DNA from: Miscanthus floridulus
Taxonomy: Eukaryota; Streptophyta; Magnoliopsida; Poales; Poaceae
Assembly (NCBI RefSeq): GCF_019320115.1
Contig: NC_089587.1
Span: 102,140,166 to 102,204,165, forward strand
DNA length: 64,000 nt
Reading direction: 5' to 3'
Position 1 is the stretch's first letter. Every line of letters starts with the position of its first letter. The translations under genes and the position numbers were made by a program. The notes under the pieces were generated by a model. It worked only from the letters and a program-made list of their open reading frames with translations, was not told the origin of the DNA and made no database searches. Below are positions 11,847 to 23,919 of the stretch, in pieces.

Positions 11847-12160
11847 CTAGCCTTTACTCCCTCCACCCTAAAATACAAGGTATCCAGACAATTTTTGGAT
11901 CAAAAAAGGAGTTTGGCAAAAAAACTAACATGTCCCTCACTAATTAGTTAGTTCAACTATTAACTTGCTTAATTTCCTAGTAAGGCATAGTTTTAAAAGG
12001 TAGACATACATGTCATTGATTTTGGCTATCAATTGCATAAGTCATTTTTGGGCAAAGATGGTGTTTAAAAGGCATGCATTGATGTATACATGGATGGAGT
12101 TTAAAAGGCAAGCACATATGGATGGGGTTGAGAAATCCAGAATACCTTATAATTTGGGGA
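11847..12160. mobile_element. Stowaway-like MITE, boundary uncertain
   Basis: The left end CTCCCTCCACCCTAAAATAC, continuing AAGGTAT, is typical of Stowaway MITEs. A complementary right end (ATACCTTATAATTTGGGG) occurs at 12142-12159. A second candidate right end, ATACCTTATATTTTTAGGAT, lies at 26300, after the large insertions. It is therefore unclear whether the MITE is 310 bp long or is itself split by the LTR insertions. Confidence 0.4.
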
Positions 12161-12903
12161 AAAATAAACCTTTGATACCAAAAGTCTCATTTGGGTTTTA
12201 GTAATTGAATGCAGCATTTGTGGACTAATGATTTCCTATGTGAGATGAAAGGTAAAGTTCAGTCCACAACCAAGGTTAAGCTACATGAGGCCATGCATGG
12301 AGAGGAGATGGCATGGATATGTGATGCGAATGGCTCAACAAGTGAAGAGATGAGAAGCAAAGGATACTAGAAGTGAAGAAATGAAAGACAGGTGCAAGGC
12401 AAATGTATAATATAGGACTTTATCTTTCACTAGCCATGAGGTGATTAAAAAAGTCAAATGGCCGAGTTTATAGGATAGACAGTTGTACTATAAAGAGGGG
12501 AAAATTGGTTCGCAATTATGGTTATCTAGTGTCATTTGAGTGATTTAACTGCCATATGCATTAGCATCGAGTGGTGTGGTGAGAAAAAAACTTTGAAAAA
12601 TGTTTGGAAAATGCTAAATCAGTGCTAAAGGTATTGGTCATCCTGTGGGAGACATATTGGAGTTAGCCATTCTAAAAGGATTGAGAAAAGGAGCTCAATG
12701 GTGCAGTTTTACACTCACCAGAACCCTCTGGTGCCCACCGGAGTTCCATCACCGAAGTTTATTGATAGTAGTTTGTATCGGTCCGAACATCACTAGATCT
12801 CTTTGGTGCACACCAAAGTGGTGGCATCGAAGCTTAGCTATAGTATTTTTAGGCGAGCCGTTGTCATCATCACATGCACATTATCTTCTAGTGCCACCAG
12901 AGT
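12161..12903 (+). mobile_element. Left part of an older copia-type LTR
   Basis: This non-coding stretch is interrupted at 12903 by the Sirevirus and resumes at 25158. Together the two parts, about 1.9 kb, look like one long solo LTR. They carry inverted repeats of the CTCTGGTG/CACCAGAG type (for example 12716-12735 and 12795-12815). The left end is not certain. Confidence 0.45.
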
Positions 12904-13796
12904 TGAAAGTGCAATCAAGCCCTAATTGTGGGTTTTGGTAATAATGACCACATAATTAGAGGACTACTGAGATTTATCGAGATGACAGGCATGGAATCTA
13001 TAATCGAGAATGTTATACGAAAAGTGCTTCTCTCTCTCCTCCATTGGTGACCTTGAGCTCCAAAGCTTCTCCATTGATTTCTCCATCAATCCTTGAGAGA
13101 AAAAAGTGCCAAACTCGATTAGAGAGCAGATCCACTGATTCCCAAACTCTAAAGAGCACTTGGTTCATGTTTTGGCCAGCAGTTGTGTTTGTTACTCTTG
13201 AAGCTTGTCACCAAGCCGACTAGAGCATTGCCTGTGGAGCTTGCCAACTTATGTGGTAGCCCCAGGAGGTTTGTAATGAACTCTTATAGCTAGTAAACTC
13301 ACCCCTCATCTCAAGAGTTAAGTCTCTTGACTTGAGAACGAGGAAGGGTTGGAAAGCCCTAAGCCTTAGTGGCTAACCTCAACAACGTGGACTTAGGCAA
13401 GCCTTAGTGGCAAGCTGAACCATGGGATAAATCATTGTGTTACCTTGTGCTTGCTTTGCATTCTTGTGATTCATATTGTTGTTGAGGTGATTTCTAGGGT
13501 TTGAGGTCAATCTACTTATGTGTGGTGTTCCTACCACTTCTTGCTGTCGATCTATGTTCAATATACCTGCAGGGACCTTAGTAACCTCTTGGATCCAAGT
13601 TTCCTTTTATAGATTTTGAATTACATCACGAAGTTGTTTGCAGGTGTGGTAGTGCCACTGTTCTAGCTTGACAGTGCTGCAGCGTGACAGTGCCATGGGC
13701 ATAGAGCGGCAATGCCACAGGTTGAATTTGACAAAAGTTTAAGTTTTATTTTTATAGGCCTATTCACCCCCCTCTAGGCTAACCAGAGATCCTACA
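12904..13796 (+). repeat. 5' LTR of the Sirevirus, internally deleted
   Basis: This copy is 893 bp against 1,233 bp for the 3' copy. About 340 bp are missing after ATCGAGAATGTTATA (near 13022). The missing block in the 3' copy holds the TATTTATACC promoter-like stretch. The 5' LTR therefore probably lost its promoter region. Confidence 0.85.
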
Positions 13797-13798
13797 AG

Positions 13799-13812
13799 TG
13801 GTATCAGAGAAG
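13799..13812 (+). other. tRNA primer-binding site of the Sirevirus
   Basis: TGGTATCAGAGAAG starts two bases after the 5' LTR and matches initiator tRNA-Met priming sites of plant copia elements. Confidence 0.8.
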
Positions 13813-13843
13813 GTTACCTCATGTGCGCTTCACCGCATGAGGT

Positions 13844-16632
13844 ATGGAGCCTGAAGGAGAAACTAGTGGCATGAAGCCAGTGGATGTCGATCCAGAGTGG
13901 GTTGATCTGCATGACACCAATAGCAGCGAGTCGAGCGTATCGACATCAATCAATACCACACTACCACATCTTGAGACTATCGATGCTGAAAGAGCTCTCA
14001 AAGATGACAAGAGAAGAAAAAGGAAACAAGCAAGAAAGCTCAAAAGAGAAGCAAGAGAGAAGAAGAACAAGGAGCAGCAGTGGTTAGAAGACAAGAAGCA
14101 AAGAAAAGAAGAAAGAAAGCTCAAAAGAGAAGCAAGAAGAAAAAGGAGAGAAGCTAGGAAGAAGAAGGAAGAAGAAGAGAAGGCAACAAATGCATTATCA
14201 AGTGACATATCAAGTAGTTTCGAAGATGGAGATGATGATGAGTCCTACCAAGTGTCGAAGGGGGGCAAGAAGAAGAAAGGAAAGGGCAAAGCCAGCAACA
14301 AATATGCCGCCATATCCTTTAACTATTCTTCTATGCCTATGACTAACCATGATCGGAGGTCTTTCATCAATGTGCCCACAGTCAAGCTACCTCATTTCGA
14401 TGGGACTAACTTTGCCAAGTGGAAGCACTTGATGCTAGCCTATCTTATAGGTCTTCACCCTGGCATTTGGGAGATTGTTTACAATAGATTTGAGCCACCG
14501 GTTGATCCCAAGAACCCAACACTAGAAGAGATGAGAATCATTCACCTCAATGGTCAAGCCACAAGTGTTGCTTAGTGCTTTGGATGGTGATGAGTATAAT
14601 AGAGTGATTGGGGTTGATGTTGCCAAGCAAATATGGGACACTTTGCACCTAGCACATGAAGGGGTTGACAAAGTGAGAAAGGCAAGGATTGATTTGTTGA
14701 TGTCAAAGCTCAACCGATTTATAATCTTGGATGGAGAGGGGCCACAAGAGATGTTTGATAGGTTGATGACAATGGTGGGCAAGATTAGAGGCTATGGTTG
14801 TGATGAGCTAGATGATCACAAAGTTGTCAAGATTATGTTAGAGGCTTATTCACCTAGAAATGAGACCATAGTGACTCTAATTAGAGATAAGAAGAAGTTT
14901 GAGTACTTCACACCAAATGTTGTACTTGGGGGGATTTTGACCTTTGACATGCAAAGAGAAGAAGCAAATGAGAGGAAGAAGCTTGGAGAATTACAAGCAA
15001 AGCTAGAAGGCATCAAGGTCAAGGATGTAGCTCTCAAGGCCAACAAATCAAGCAAGCAAGGCTCTACAAGTAAGTCCAAGATCAACAAGCAAGCTTCCAC
15101 TAGCAAGCCCAAAGCAATCAAGCAAGTCCAAGAAAGAGTAGAAACTACATCATCCTCAAGTGAAAGTGAAAATGATGATGATCAATATGAGAAGGTTGAT
15201 GATGTTGCTCTCTTTATGAAAAGGTTTCACAAGGGGCTAAAGAAGCAAGGCTACAAGGTAGTGAAGAGAAAGTTTCCAAATAAGAAAAAGAGGACATGCT
15301 ATAATTGTGGTAGCACCGATCACTTCATTGCCAAGTGTCCATATGTGATCAAGGACAACAAATATAAGAAGGACAAAAAAGAGGACAAGGCCAACCATAG
15401 AAAGAGCAAGAAGTACATGGGAGAGGCTCACATTGGGCATGAATGGGACTCAATTAAAGAGAACACAAGTGAAGAAGATGAGAAGATTGCAACCGTAGCT
15501 ATTCATAAGTCATCCCCTACACCAAGGCTCTTCAACAACATGTCCGATGATGACTACTACTCCCCTCACATTTGTCTCATGGCAAAGGGTGAGAAGGTAA
15601 AATCTAAATCGAAGGCTAAACCTCCTCCACCTCCTAGTGATATCTCTAGTAGTGATATTAGTGATAGCTCTAGTGATGATGAATCTAGTGATGAAGAAAT
15701 TGATCAAATAACTAAAAATTTTAATGGAAAGATCAAATTATTCATCACTAAGATAATAGAGGATTTAGAGAGTGTCCAAGCCGAGCTAGAATCTAGGGAG
15801 GAGACTCTTATCTAATAAGAGGATCTCCACATTGCTAGCAAAGAAGTTGTTGTATTAGAGAGAAGTGAGGAGAAATCCTTGCACAAGGCTTTGACCAAAG
15901 AGCAAGAGGACCATGCTATCACAAAGAAAGCAAATAATGCTCTCAAGAAAAAATATTATGACTTGGATAAAAAGCACAAAGAACTTGAGCTGCAATATGG
16001 TATTTTTTGGGGTAGCAACTCACATCCCTCTAAGGCAAAGGAAACCTCTACTCCCTCCACTAGTCAAGGTTGTGGAAAATGTTATAATCGTGATTTGAAT
16101 GCCTATTCCACTAACCTTGCCAATATAGAGGCTTCTTTGGCCTCTCATCTTAAGTACAGTTGTAGAATCTATTTGGATATAGACACACACCACCACACAC
16201 ACACGGTATACGAACAAACCTACAACTATACTTAGACAACGAATGCAACTGAGAGATACTTAAAGATCACCAGACTCCGAGTGTGGCGAGCACGTCACTT
16301 GACCATTGTGACACGTCTGCGTGAGAGGGAACCGAAATTTAAGAAACTACTGTTCTCGGGTGAGACACCGGCGTGGAAGCCAGGCTTTGAATGCGAGCGG
16401 GCAGGACGCACACCAGCGATCCTAGCCATCTGAGCCACCGCTCAGTTCTCCAATATAGAGGCTATGTGAAAGGAGATTGCAAGGCTCAATGAGATCATTG
16501 GTAAAGGGTGCATGATTGACAAGGCTCAAATCAATGGCACAAAGAAGGAGGAACAAAAAGGGCCACAATACAAGCAAGGAAGGCATCCCTTAATCAAGCT
16601 TGGGCTTGGACCCACAAAAGGAGCCAAGATAA
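13844..16632 (+). pseudogene. Sirevirus Gag, frameshifted and SINE-interrupted
   Basis: Translation from 13844 begins MEPEGETSGMKPVDVDP. A lysine/arginine/glutamate-rich coiled-coil region follows (about residues 45-110), then the gag core VKLPHFDGTNFAKWKHLM. A one-base loss near 14555 moves the frame, which continues to 15812. The CCHC zinc knuckle CYNCGSTDHFIAKC lies at about 15298-15340. In-frame TAATAA ends this part, and the frame goes on as a second coiled coil (15879 onward) until the SINE at 16134. After the SINE the sequence resumes with KEIARLNEIIGKGCM-like coding. Gag packages the element RNA. This copy is dead. Confidence 0.85.
16134..16449 (-). mobile_element. tRNA-derived SINE
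   Basis: A 316-bp insertion is flanked by a perfect 14-bp TSD, CCAATATAGAGGCT, at 16120-16133 and 16450-16463. Read on the minus strand it starts with an RNA polymerase III A box, TGGCTCAGATGG, near its 5' end. A B-box-like CATTCAAAGCC follows some 30 bases later; only the first B-box base departs from the consensus GWTCRANNC. The 3' end lies on the left side and is not a long poly(A). It interrupts the second coiled coil of the Sirevirus gag. Confidence 0.88.
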
Positions 16633-17117
16633 ATGGAAGAAGGATAGTGAATGGCTATGAGTGTGTGTAGTTTGAGAGGAAGGGCAGAATTGGTACAGAT
16701 CAGCCTGCATAGCCCACGGCAGTGCAGCATCCCTAAACGGTAGTGCCACACCCCACAAAAATGGAAAGGCTACCAATTCTGTTCCTGATCAAACTAAGCC
16801 CAAGAAGGTGTTCCAGCAGAAATAGGTTTTCTCGAAGCCTAAGGAATCAATGTGGGGCACCAAGAACAAGTATGCCTATCAACCAAAGACCCATGCACCT
16901 CGACAAAGCTTGACATCATGCTTTGTTTTGAAGAACAATAGCAGTGGAAAAGTGGTTGCCAAATATGTTGGAAAGGAAACCAACATATATAGGAATACTT
17001 CTATTTGGGTTCCTAAGTTTCTTGTGACTAACATGCAAGGCCCCAAGTCAAGTTGGGGACCTAAATCTAGCAACTAAACTTGTTTTGCAGGCATACTCCT
17101 CCGGTGGATCAAGTTAG
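16633..17117 (+). pseudogene. Gag-protease linker of the Sirevirus
   Basis: The stretch keeps coding character (for example MWGTKNKYAYQPKTHAPR at 16850 and TSIWVPKFLVTNMQGPKS near 17000), which is typical of the segment before the Sirevirus protease. It contains several stops. Two copies of the near-palindromic GGCAGTGC-type motif lie at 16719-16755. Confidence 0.6.
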
Positions 17118-17525
17118 GTGTTTGATAGCGGATGTACAAGTCATATGATCGAAGAAAGGAGTATGTTCTCATCATATTCTCTGATGACACACTCAAATGA
17201 AAATATTGTTTTTGGAGACAGTTCAAAGGGGGATGTGATTGGTCTCGGTAAAGTTGCTATAACCCTTGAGCATTCAATTACAAATGTATTACATGTTGAT
17301 TCGTTAAGTTACAATTTGTTGTCTATTTCTCAATTGTGTGAGATGGGCTACAATTATCTCTTTATGGATAAGGGTGTGGAAGTCTTTAGAAGGGAGGATT
17401 CCTCTAGTGTCTTTACGGGTCGACTAAAGAATAAGCTTTACCTAGTTGATTTCAACAAAAGTAAAGCTAATCTTGAGACTTGTTTAGTGGCAAAATCTAG
17501 CATGGGTTGGCTTTGGCATCACTGA
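17118..17525 (+). pseudogene. Sirevirus aspartic protease
   Basis: The segment FDSGCTSHM contains the D-S-G active-site triplet of copia proteases. It is followed by FSSYSLMTHSNENIVFGD and by NVLHVDSLSYNLLSISQL, the conserved protease C-terminal part. The enzyme would cut the Gag-Pol precursor. It runs directly into the integrase, and a TGA stop at 17523 (HH*LAHVGM) separates them. That stop is explained by a single CGA-to-TGA change. Confidence 0.8.
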
Positions 17526-18560
17526 CTAGCCCATGTTGGGATGAGGAACTTGGCCAAACTTCTAAAAGATGAACACATCCTTGGATTAACAAATGTTCAC
17601 TTTTAGAAAGATAGGATTTGTAGCGCTTGTCAAGCTGAAAAGCAAGTTGGCGTACCTCACCCACTGAAGAGCATCATGACCACCAAGCAACCATTGGAGC
17701 TAATACATATGGATCTCTTTGGACCGGTCACCTACCTAAGTCATGGGGATAACAAATATAGTCTTGTTATTGTTGATGACTATTCCTGTTTTACTTGAGT
17801 ATTTTTCTTGTATGACAAGTGCCAAGTTCAAGAGAAGGTGAAGATATTTGTTAGAAGTGCTAAAAAGGAGTTCGGTCTTCCCATCAAGAAAGTGAGAAGC
17901 AACAATGGGACCAAATTCAAGAATACTCTAGTTGAGGAATTTCTTGATGAAGAGGGCATCAAGCATGAGTTTTCAACCCCATACACCCCTCAACAAAATG
18001 GTGTAGTAGAGAGGAAGAATCGTACACTCATTAACATGGCAAGGATAATGCTAGATAAGTACGAGACATCGGACCACTTTTGGTGTGACACCATCAACAC
18101 CGCTTGCCATGCCATCAACCGCCTCTACCTACACAAGAAGTTGAAGAAAACTTCATATGAGCTTCTAACCGGTAACAAGCCTAAAGTGTCTTACTTTAGA
18201 GTATTTGGGTGCAAGTGTTTCGTACTTAACAAGAAACCCAAAACCTCTAAGTTTGCACCTAAAGTTGATAAAGGTTTTCTTCTTGGTTATGGATCAGATG
18301 AACATGCCTATCGTGTTTTTAACAAATCCTTCAGAAGAGTTGAGATCATGGTAGATGTGATATTTGATGAATCTAATGGCTCTCAAGTAAAGCAAGTTGA
18401 CTCAAGTGTTGTAAGAAATGAGGATCCACCATGTGAAGCAATCAAGCAATTGGATATTGGGGGTATTAGACCACAAGAAGATGACGCCACTAAAGCGAAG
18501 GTTCCTCAAGTTGCTGCTGCACCGATTTCCACTGACATAGCTGATGCTGAATTGCAGTAG
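17526..18560 (+). pseudogene. Sirevirus integrase
   Basis: The zinc-binding H-H-C-C module is visible (AHVGMRNL to ICSACQAEKQ). The catalytic core follows with HMDLFGP, VDDYSCF, RSNNGTKF and NGVVERKNRT. The second catalytic aspartate, normally in S-D-N-G-T, is replaced by asparagine (SNNGT, near 17900), and stops occur at about 17605 and 17797. The GKGF-like segment KGFLLGYGSDEHAYRVFN closes the domain. Integrase would insert element DNA into the chromosome. Both the stops and the lost aspartate make this copy inactive. Confidence 0.85.
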
Positions 18561-18857
18561 ACCCCTGCTACAACACCTGCACGTGGTAGTGCTGCACCTA
18601 AGAGCGGCAATGCCGCACCTACCCAGTCAGCAGCAGCTGATTCGACTCTAGCTTGTGGACAAGACCTACAACCCATATTTGAGCAAGAAGATGATAAAGG
18701 TCCAGAAGATGAACAAGAGGCCATTGAGCATCTAAGGCTAAGGCAAACAATACAATAGGATCATCCCATTGACAACATCCTTGGGAGTCTTCAAAAGAGG
18801 GTAACAACTCGTTCATATTTAGCAAACTTTTGCCAATATTACTTGTTTATTTTCTCT

Positions 18858-20412
18858 TTAGAACCTCTTAAGGTAGAACAAGCACTTGGAGACCTAGATT
18901 GGGTGATGGCCATGCAAGAAGGGCTCAACAACTTCGAAAGAAATCAAGTGTGGACCTTGGTGGAACAATCTAAATACCAATGTCATTGGCACCAAGTGGG
19001 TCTTCCGCAACAAGCAAGATGAGAATGGCATGGTGACAAGGAATAAAGCAAGATTGGTTGCTCAAGGTTTCACTCAAGTAGAGGGCTTGGACTTTGAAGA
19101 AACATATGCACCGGTGGCAAGGCTCGAAGCAATCCGAATGCTTCTAGCCTATGTCGCTCATCACAACTTCAAGCTATATCAAATGAATGTGAAGAGTGCA
19201 TTTCTCAATGGCCCTATTCAAGAACTTGTTTATGTTGAGCAACCACCGGGCTTTGAAGGTCCCAAGTTCCCCGACCATGTCTACAAACTCCAAAAGGTGC
19301 TCTATGGGCTTAAGCAAGCACCAAGAGCATCGTATGAATGCCTTAAGGAATTCTTACTTAAACAAGGCTTTGAAATAGGCAAAGCCGATCCTACCATTTT
19401 CACTCATTGGTAAAGATATATTTGTGTGTCAAATATATGTCGATGACATAATATTTGGTAGTACTAATCATTCTTTTTGTGAGGAATTTAGTAGGATCAT
19501 GACCAATAGATTTGAGATGTCCATGATGGGTGAATTGAAGTTCTTCCTTGGATTTCAAATCAAGCAAGTGAAGGATGGAACTTTATTAGTCAAACAAAGT
19601 ACACCCATGATATGCTCAAGAAGTTTGACATTGTGAATGCTAAGTATATCAAAACTCCCATGCCAACTAATGGACATCTAGATCTCAATGATGAAGGGAA
19701 AGCCATGGATACTAAGGTATATCACTCCATGATTGGCTGTCTACTTTATTTTTGCGCATCTAGGCCTAATATTATGCTTAGTGTGTGTGCATGTGTGCTA
19801 GATTTCATGCTAACCCAAAAGAGTGCCACTTAGTGGCTGTTAAGAGAATCTTAAGATATTTAGTACACACTTCTAACCTTGTCTTGGGGTATCCTAAGGG
19901 CTCTAAGTTTGATCTACTTGGGTATTCGGATTTTGATTACGTCGGTTGCAAAGTAGATCAAAAAAGCACTTCGGGGACATGTCAATTCCTTAGGTGGTCC
20001 CTAGTGTCTTGGAGTTCTAAGAAGCAAAATTGTGTTGCCCTTTCCACCGCCGAGGCCGAGTATGTTGCAGCCGGTGCATGTTGTGCTCAACTACTTTGGA
20101 TGAGGCAAACCCTTCTTGATTTTGGATGTCGCTTTACCAAAATCCTATTATTGTGTGACAATGAAAGTGCCATAAAGCTTGCAAACAATCTTGTAAGCCA
20201 CTCAAGAACTAAGCACATAGACATCCGACATAACTTCTTGAGAGACCATGAAACCAAAGGAGATTGAAATTCGCCATGTGAGCACCAAAAAGCAACTAGC
20301 TGATATCTTCACTAAGCCTCTCGATGAGTCAAGGTTTTGTGCTTTGCATAGTGAACTAAATATATTTGATTCTCATAACATGGTTTCAACTATAGCACAC
20401 CTTGATTTATGA
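18858..20412 (+). pseudogene. Sirevirus reverse transcriptase and RNase H
   Basis: Conserved copia RT blocks occur in order: [54 protein letters not shown], and the catalytic IYVDDIIFGS near 19437. RNase H follows with GYSDFDYVGCKVDQKSTSG, ALSTAEAEYVA, LLCDNESAIKL and RTKHIDIRHNFLRDH. The gene ends LADIFTKPLDESRFC and stops at 20410. Frameshifts near 18975, 19410, 19600-19630, 19790 and 20265 break it. It would copy the element RNA into DNA in the cytoplasm. Confidence 0.88.
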
Positions 20413-21563
20413 ACTAGCATGGATAGGAGAAAAGAATTGCAAAGGTTTAAATATTGTGTTTCAAAATGTTTATCAAAAGCTACAAGTGCATTATGATCAT
20501 TGTTTGTACTGATTATTTGCTGCTGATCATAGTGTGCTTGAGATATGTGTCCATATCCTATATATTTAGAGCTATTCAGTTAGTAGCTAATTCACGCTAT
20601 TCTAGAGAGTGCGGCTGTGCCGTGCCTACCCCGCATCAGTGCCACACTACGGTAGTGCTGCGTGTGGCAAGTGGCAATGCCGCACTTTGAATTCCAATTG
20701 GAATTCGGCCCACAATGACCAGTTACCATGGGGCTCATTCTTTCCTCTTATCCCATCTGACCGTAGGTAATTCTATTGCTCTCCCTTTCACCCGACGCAT
20801 CGCTCCCTCTCTCTCTCTATCGCTCATCCGTGTTGCCCCACCATTGCCGTGCTTCTGTGTTGCGCCCCAGCGGTGCCATGCCAGCTACTGGTCTTCTTCC
20901 TCATTGCCAGTAGCTACTGAGGCTCTTGGGTGGAGCCATTTCCTCCCTTTCCTCTCCAATCCATGAGAACCAAAGGTGCAACCCTATTCCTTCCCAATCT
21001 ATGCAATGTGTCGATTCTAGTTGTCTTGGATGGTTGATTGGAAGGTAGATAGTAGTTTGGATGGTGCCTTGGGGATTGATTGAGGTAGAAATCATGATTC
21101 AATCTTGGAGCCAAATTAACTATTGTGGCAGTGCCGCACCCTCAGCACGGCAGTGCCGCACCTCTATGGCAAAGTTGGCAGTGCTCAACACTTGGTTCAA
21201 TGGTTGACTCACTTTATCTATTTCACTCAGCTCCCAAGGCCAAGATTCATGATTACTAGGCTTTCTTTCAATCATATCTAGATGAATCGATGACATAGAA
21301 ATGTTTATACTTGCTGAGATTGTATAGTGGGCTGGGAGTTAAATTATGAAGTAAGTTCAGTAGACAAGAAGATGCAAAATGTAGTCTTGGTGAAATAGCT
21401 AGTGCGGCAGTGCCGCTCCTAGGCATGGTAGTGCCGCATGTCTGGGGGTAGTACCATCCCCTCGCTTGCACTTTGACTCTTCTTGAGTACTTAACTTGCT
21501 TTATAGGGTAACTTCTTCTCTCCATTTGTACAGTTTCTCATTTTGGTCTATGTTTTTGCGTAG
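20413..21563 (+). other. Non-coding spacer between pol and the env-like gene
   Basis: No conserved protein is seen. The spacer holds clusters of GCGGCAGTGCCGCAC-type near-palindromes (20606-20690, 21125-21165, 21405-21440). A pyrimidine-rich stretch ending TTTTTGCGTAG before the ATG at 21564 looks like a splice acceptor. That would fit expression of the next gene from a spliced RNA, which is inference. Confidence 0.5.
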
Positions 21564-23236
21564 ATGACCTCTGGAGGTGAAGATGACCGGAGGGGGAAGA
21601 GGAAGCTGGCCGAGCCTTGTGACAAGCAAGCCCCTCATAATAGTCATGGGAGGATAGCTGGTGGTAGTAGCAGTGCAGCAGCTAGGGGTGGTGTCCGAGA
21701 CAGGGGGAGGAGAGAGCAGTTGATCTAAGAAGAGGAGGATTTGCAGAGGACTGGCCGCACCATTCCTCCTGGTGCTTGCCTAGACACTCCTCCTCACCTT
21801 GAAGAGTTTGACATAGGCTATATCAGAGAGTACCCTGAGGAGGTGATCATGAGGCATCAGTTGACACTTGTGCTCATCTCATGCTCAACTATGCAGGAAA
21901 ACAAAAGATGGTGGAAGAAGCACGTGAGAACAATCCTTATGAGTAGCCAAAGGATTTGGGGGTGGACTATAGATTTTGGAATGAGTTTTATTCTAACTTT
22001 TATGCCTTAGTGATCTTCAACTCAAGGAAGTCCAAGTTTTTGAAGATGCAATATGTTGATTGGGAGGAGATCAAGGAGAAGGATGATCCTGAGTTCAACA
22101 AAGTGATCAAGGCTTGTGGGATTTTTGGCCTCACTGACATCATGAGCTTCTAGTATAATTGGAATGAGGAAGTGCTAGCCTAGTTATATGCTACCTTCTT
22201 AGATGACATATATACTGATGAGATACACTAGATGACTGAGGGACGACACTATCGGATTGACTTTGTGGCTTTCAGCCAGATCCTTGGTTTTGGTAAGGAG
22301 GAGAGAGGCTTCACTTATATGCATGTTGAGGCTAGAGCTAAGATCCACGACATTACATACATGTGGATTGATAGGAGAGGTGCGGATGGCAAGGTTAGTG
22401 GCTTGCAAAGCTACTACTACATCTTGAACAACCTAATCAGGCACACTATCAATCCCAAGGATGGAGCAGCTTCAAATCTTAATGGGTATGTGAGAAATGT
22501 GCTTGCTAGGTTTGCTACTAGAGGTGATAGGTTCAATGTCCCTTGCTTCATGTGGTGTGAGCTGAGGAATGCCATGGATGATGGGAGAAAGGGGCTGCCC
22601 TATGCCCCCTATCTCATGTTCATGATTGAGAGGGTCACCGGTTACAAGTTTGACAAAGATAGTCTCCACACCATCTACAAGATTGAGAAGACCCAAGCCT
22701 CAGGTGCTAGCAAGGCAGTGAGACACTCTCCATTAGTTGAAAACGTGCCTGAGTCCTCTTGCTCTAGGTCTCGTAATGACAAGAAGATAGAGAAGTTTGG
22801 GAAATGGATCTAAGGCCATTTTCACTCTTGCACCTATGCAGCGAGGACCGCATATGAGGACCGGTTGGAGAACCGTGAAGCTAACCAAGAGGCTAGAGAG
22901 CATGTAGGGTTGCCACCCCTTCCTCCAGCTCAGTCACCGTCGAGGTTTGATAACCTCCCTAGCCTCTTCAACATGGATTTAGAGGATGAGGAGGAGGAGC
23001 AGCAGGAGCAGCCGGAGCTTGACCCTCACACGACGTTGAGCACTACCTTGCAGTCCTTGAGGAGGAGCACCAGGCGTAGGCGCCACACTTTGACCACTCA
23101 TCGCCAAGGGAGGGTGGTGGTGCCCTCCGATGATGACGATGATGATGGTGGTGGTGAGGAGGCTATTGCAGGTGCTGGTGGAGCTGCTAGTGGTGATGAT
23201 GTCGATTGGGAGAACATCCAAGAAGAGGAGGAGTGA
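21564..23236 (+). pseudogene. Env-like extra gene of the Sirevirus
   Basis: The reading frame starts MTSGGEDDRRGKRKLAEP at 21564, meets a stop at 21726, and continues RTIPPGACLDTPPHLEEFDI. Later parts include RIDFVAFSQILGFG (22250s), an EKT-rich stretch and an acidic tail (DDDDDDGGGEE near 23130). Many Sireviruses carry a gene here that was called env-like because of its position; its function is unproven. I see no clear signal peptide or transmembrane segment. Several stops and frame changes (about 21950, 22150, 22812) show that it is broken. Confidence 0.7.
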
Positions 23237-23919
23237 GTTGTTGGTCTTTCTTTGTTTTTTGGTGCTTTATGCCAAAGAGGGAGAAAATTAGAGGGGTCAA
23301 CACTTTTTCGATGCCATGGAGAGTTTGCTGCAGCTAGAGTTTCATGTTCTATCCGTTAAGAGTAGTCTTCATTAGGTGAGAGTTTGAGAGTCGCTCAAAA
23401 CTCTAGTTTGTGTAATATTACTACCTATGTACTCTATATTTGTGGGATATGGACATGTATTAATCTGTGTTGTAGCTTGACATATATCTGTGCTAGAATG
23501 TACTTTTTTATATGTGTTACATGATGTGTGGTGCCTGTTCTTACCTGTGCTATTGCAGCAAGTGCGACAGTGTCGCACCGAGGCCCGGCAGCGCTGCTCT
23601 GCGACAGTGCTGCGGCTAAGGAGCGACAGTGCCGCACCCAGCTATCATAGCAAACTAGTTGTGCATAAACTATCATTTTCATCATATTTATATATTTGAC
23701 ATAGTGTGCTGCACCCCACGAGAGCATGGATGTAGGGGGAGTCCCTTCATTTTCACTAAAATGTGAATCTTGGCCTCTTATGCCAATTTGAGAATTCAAA
23801 TTCTCCATTCACATATTTAGGGGGAGGCTCTACACCCATGGCTCGAAAATCTCAGTATTTATTTCTTATCTTTTGTAAGCTCTAATTGTGTTGTCATCAA
23901 TCACCAAAAATGGGGAGAT
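23237..23919 (+). other. 3' non-coding region with polypurine motifs
   Basis: Purine-rich motifs recur: GCCAAAGAGGGAGAAA (23271-23286), GTAGGGGGAG (about 23732), TTTAGGGGGAGG (about 23817), and AAAAATGGGGAGAT (23906-23919) directly before the 3' LTR. The last is the likely polypurine tract that primes second-strand synthesis. Repeated copies are a known Sirevirus trait. Confidence 0.7.

Noticed and set aside
13819..14208. Serine/leucine-rich minus-strand frame with apparent hydrophobic segments
   Set aside because: It is the antisense of the lysine/glutamate-rich coiled coil of the Sirevirus gag.
22979..23221. Leucine- and isoleucine-rich minus-strand frame resembling a membrane protein
   Set aside because: It is the antisense of the acidic tail of the env-like gene.
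21564..23236. Real retroviral envelope gene
   Set aside because: No signal peptide, cleavage site or membrane anchor is visible. The env-like label follows only its position.
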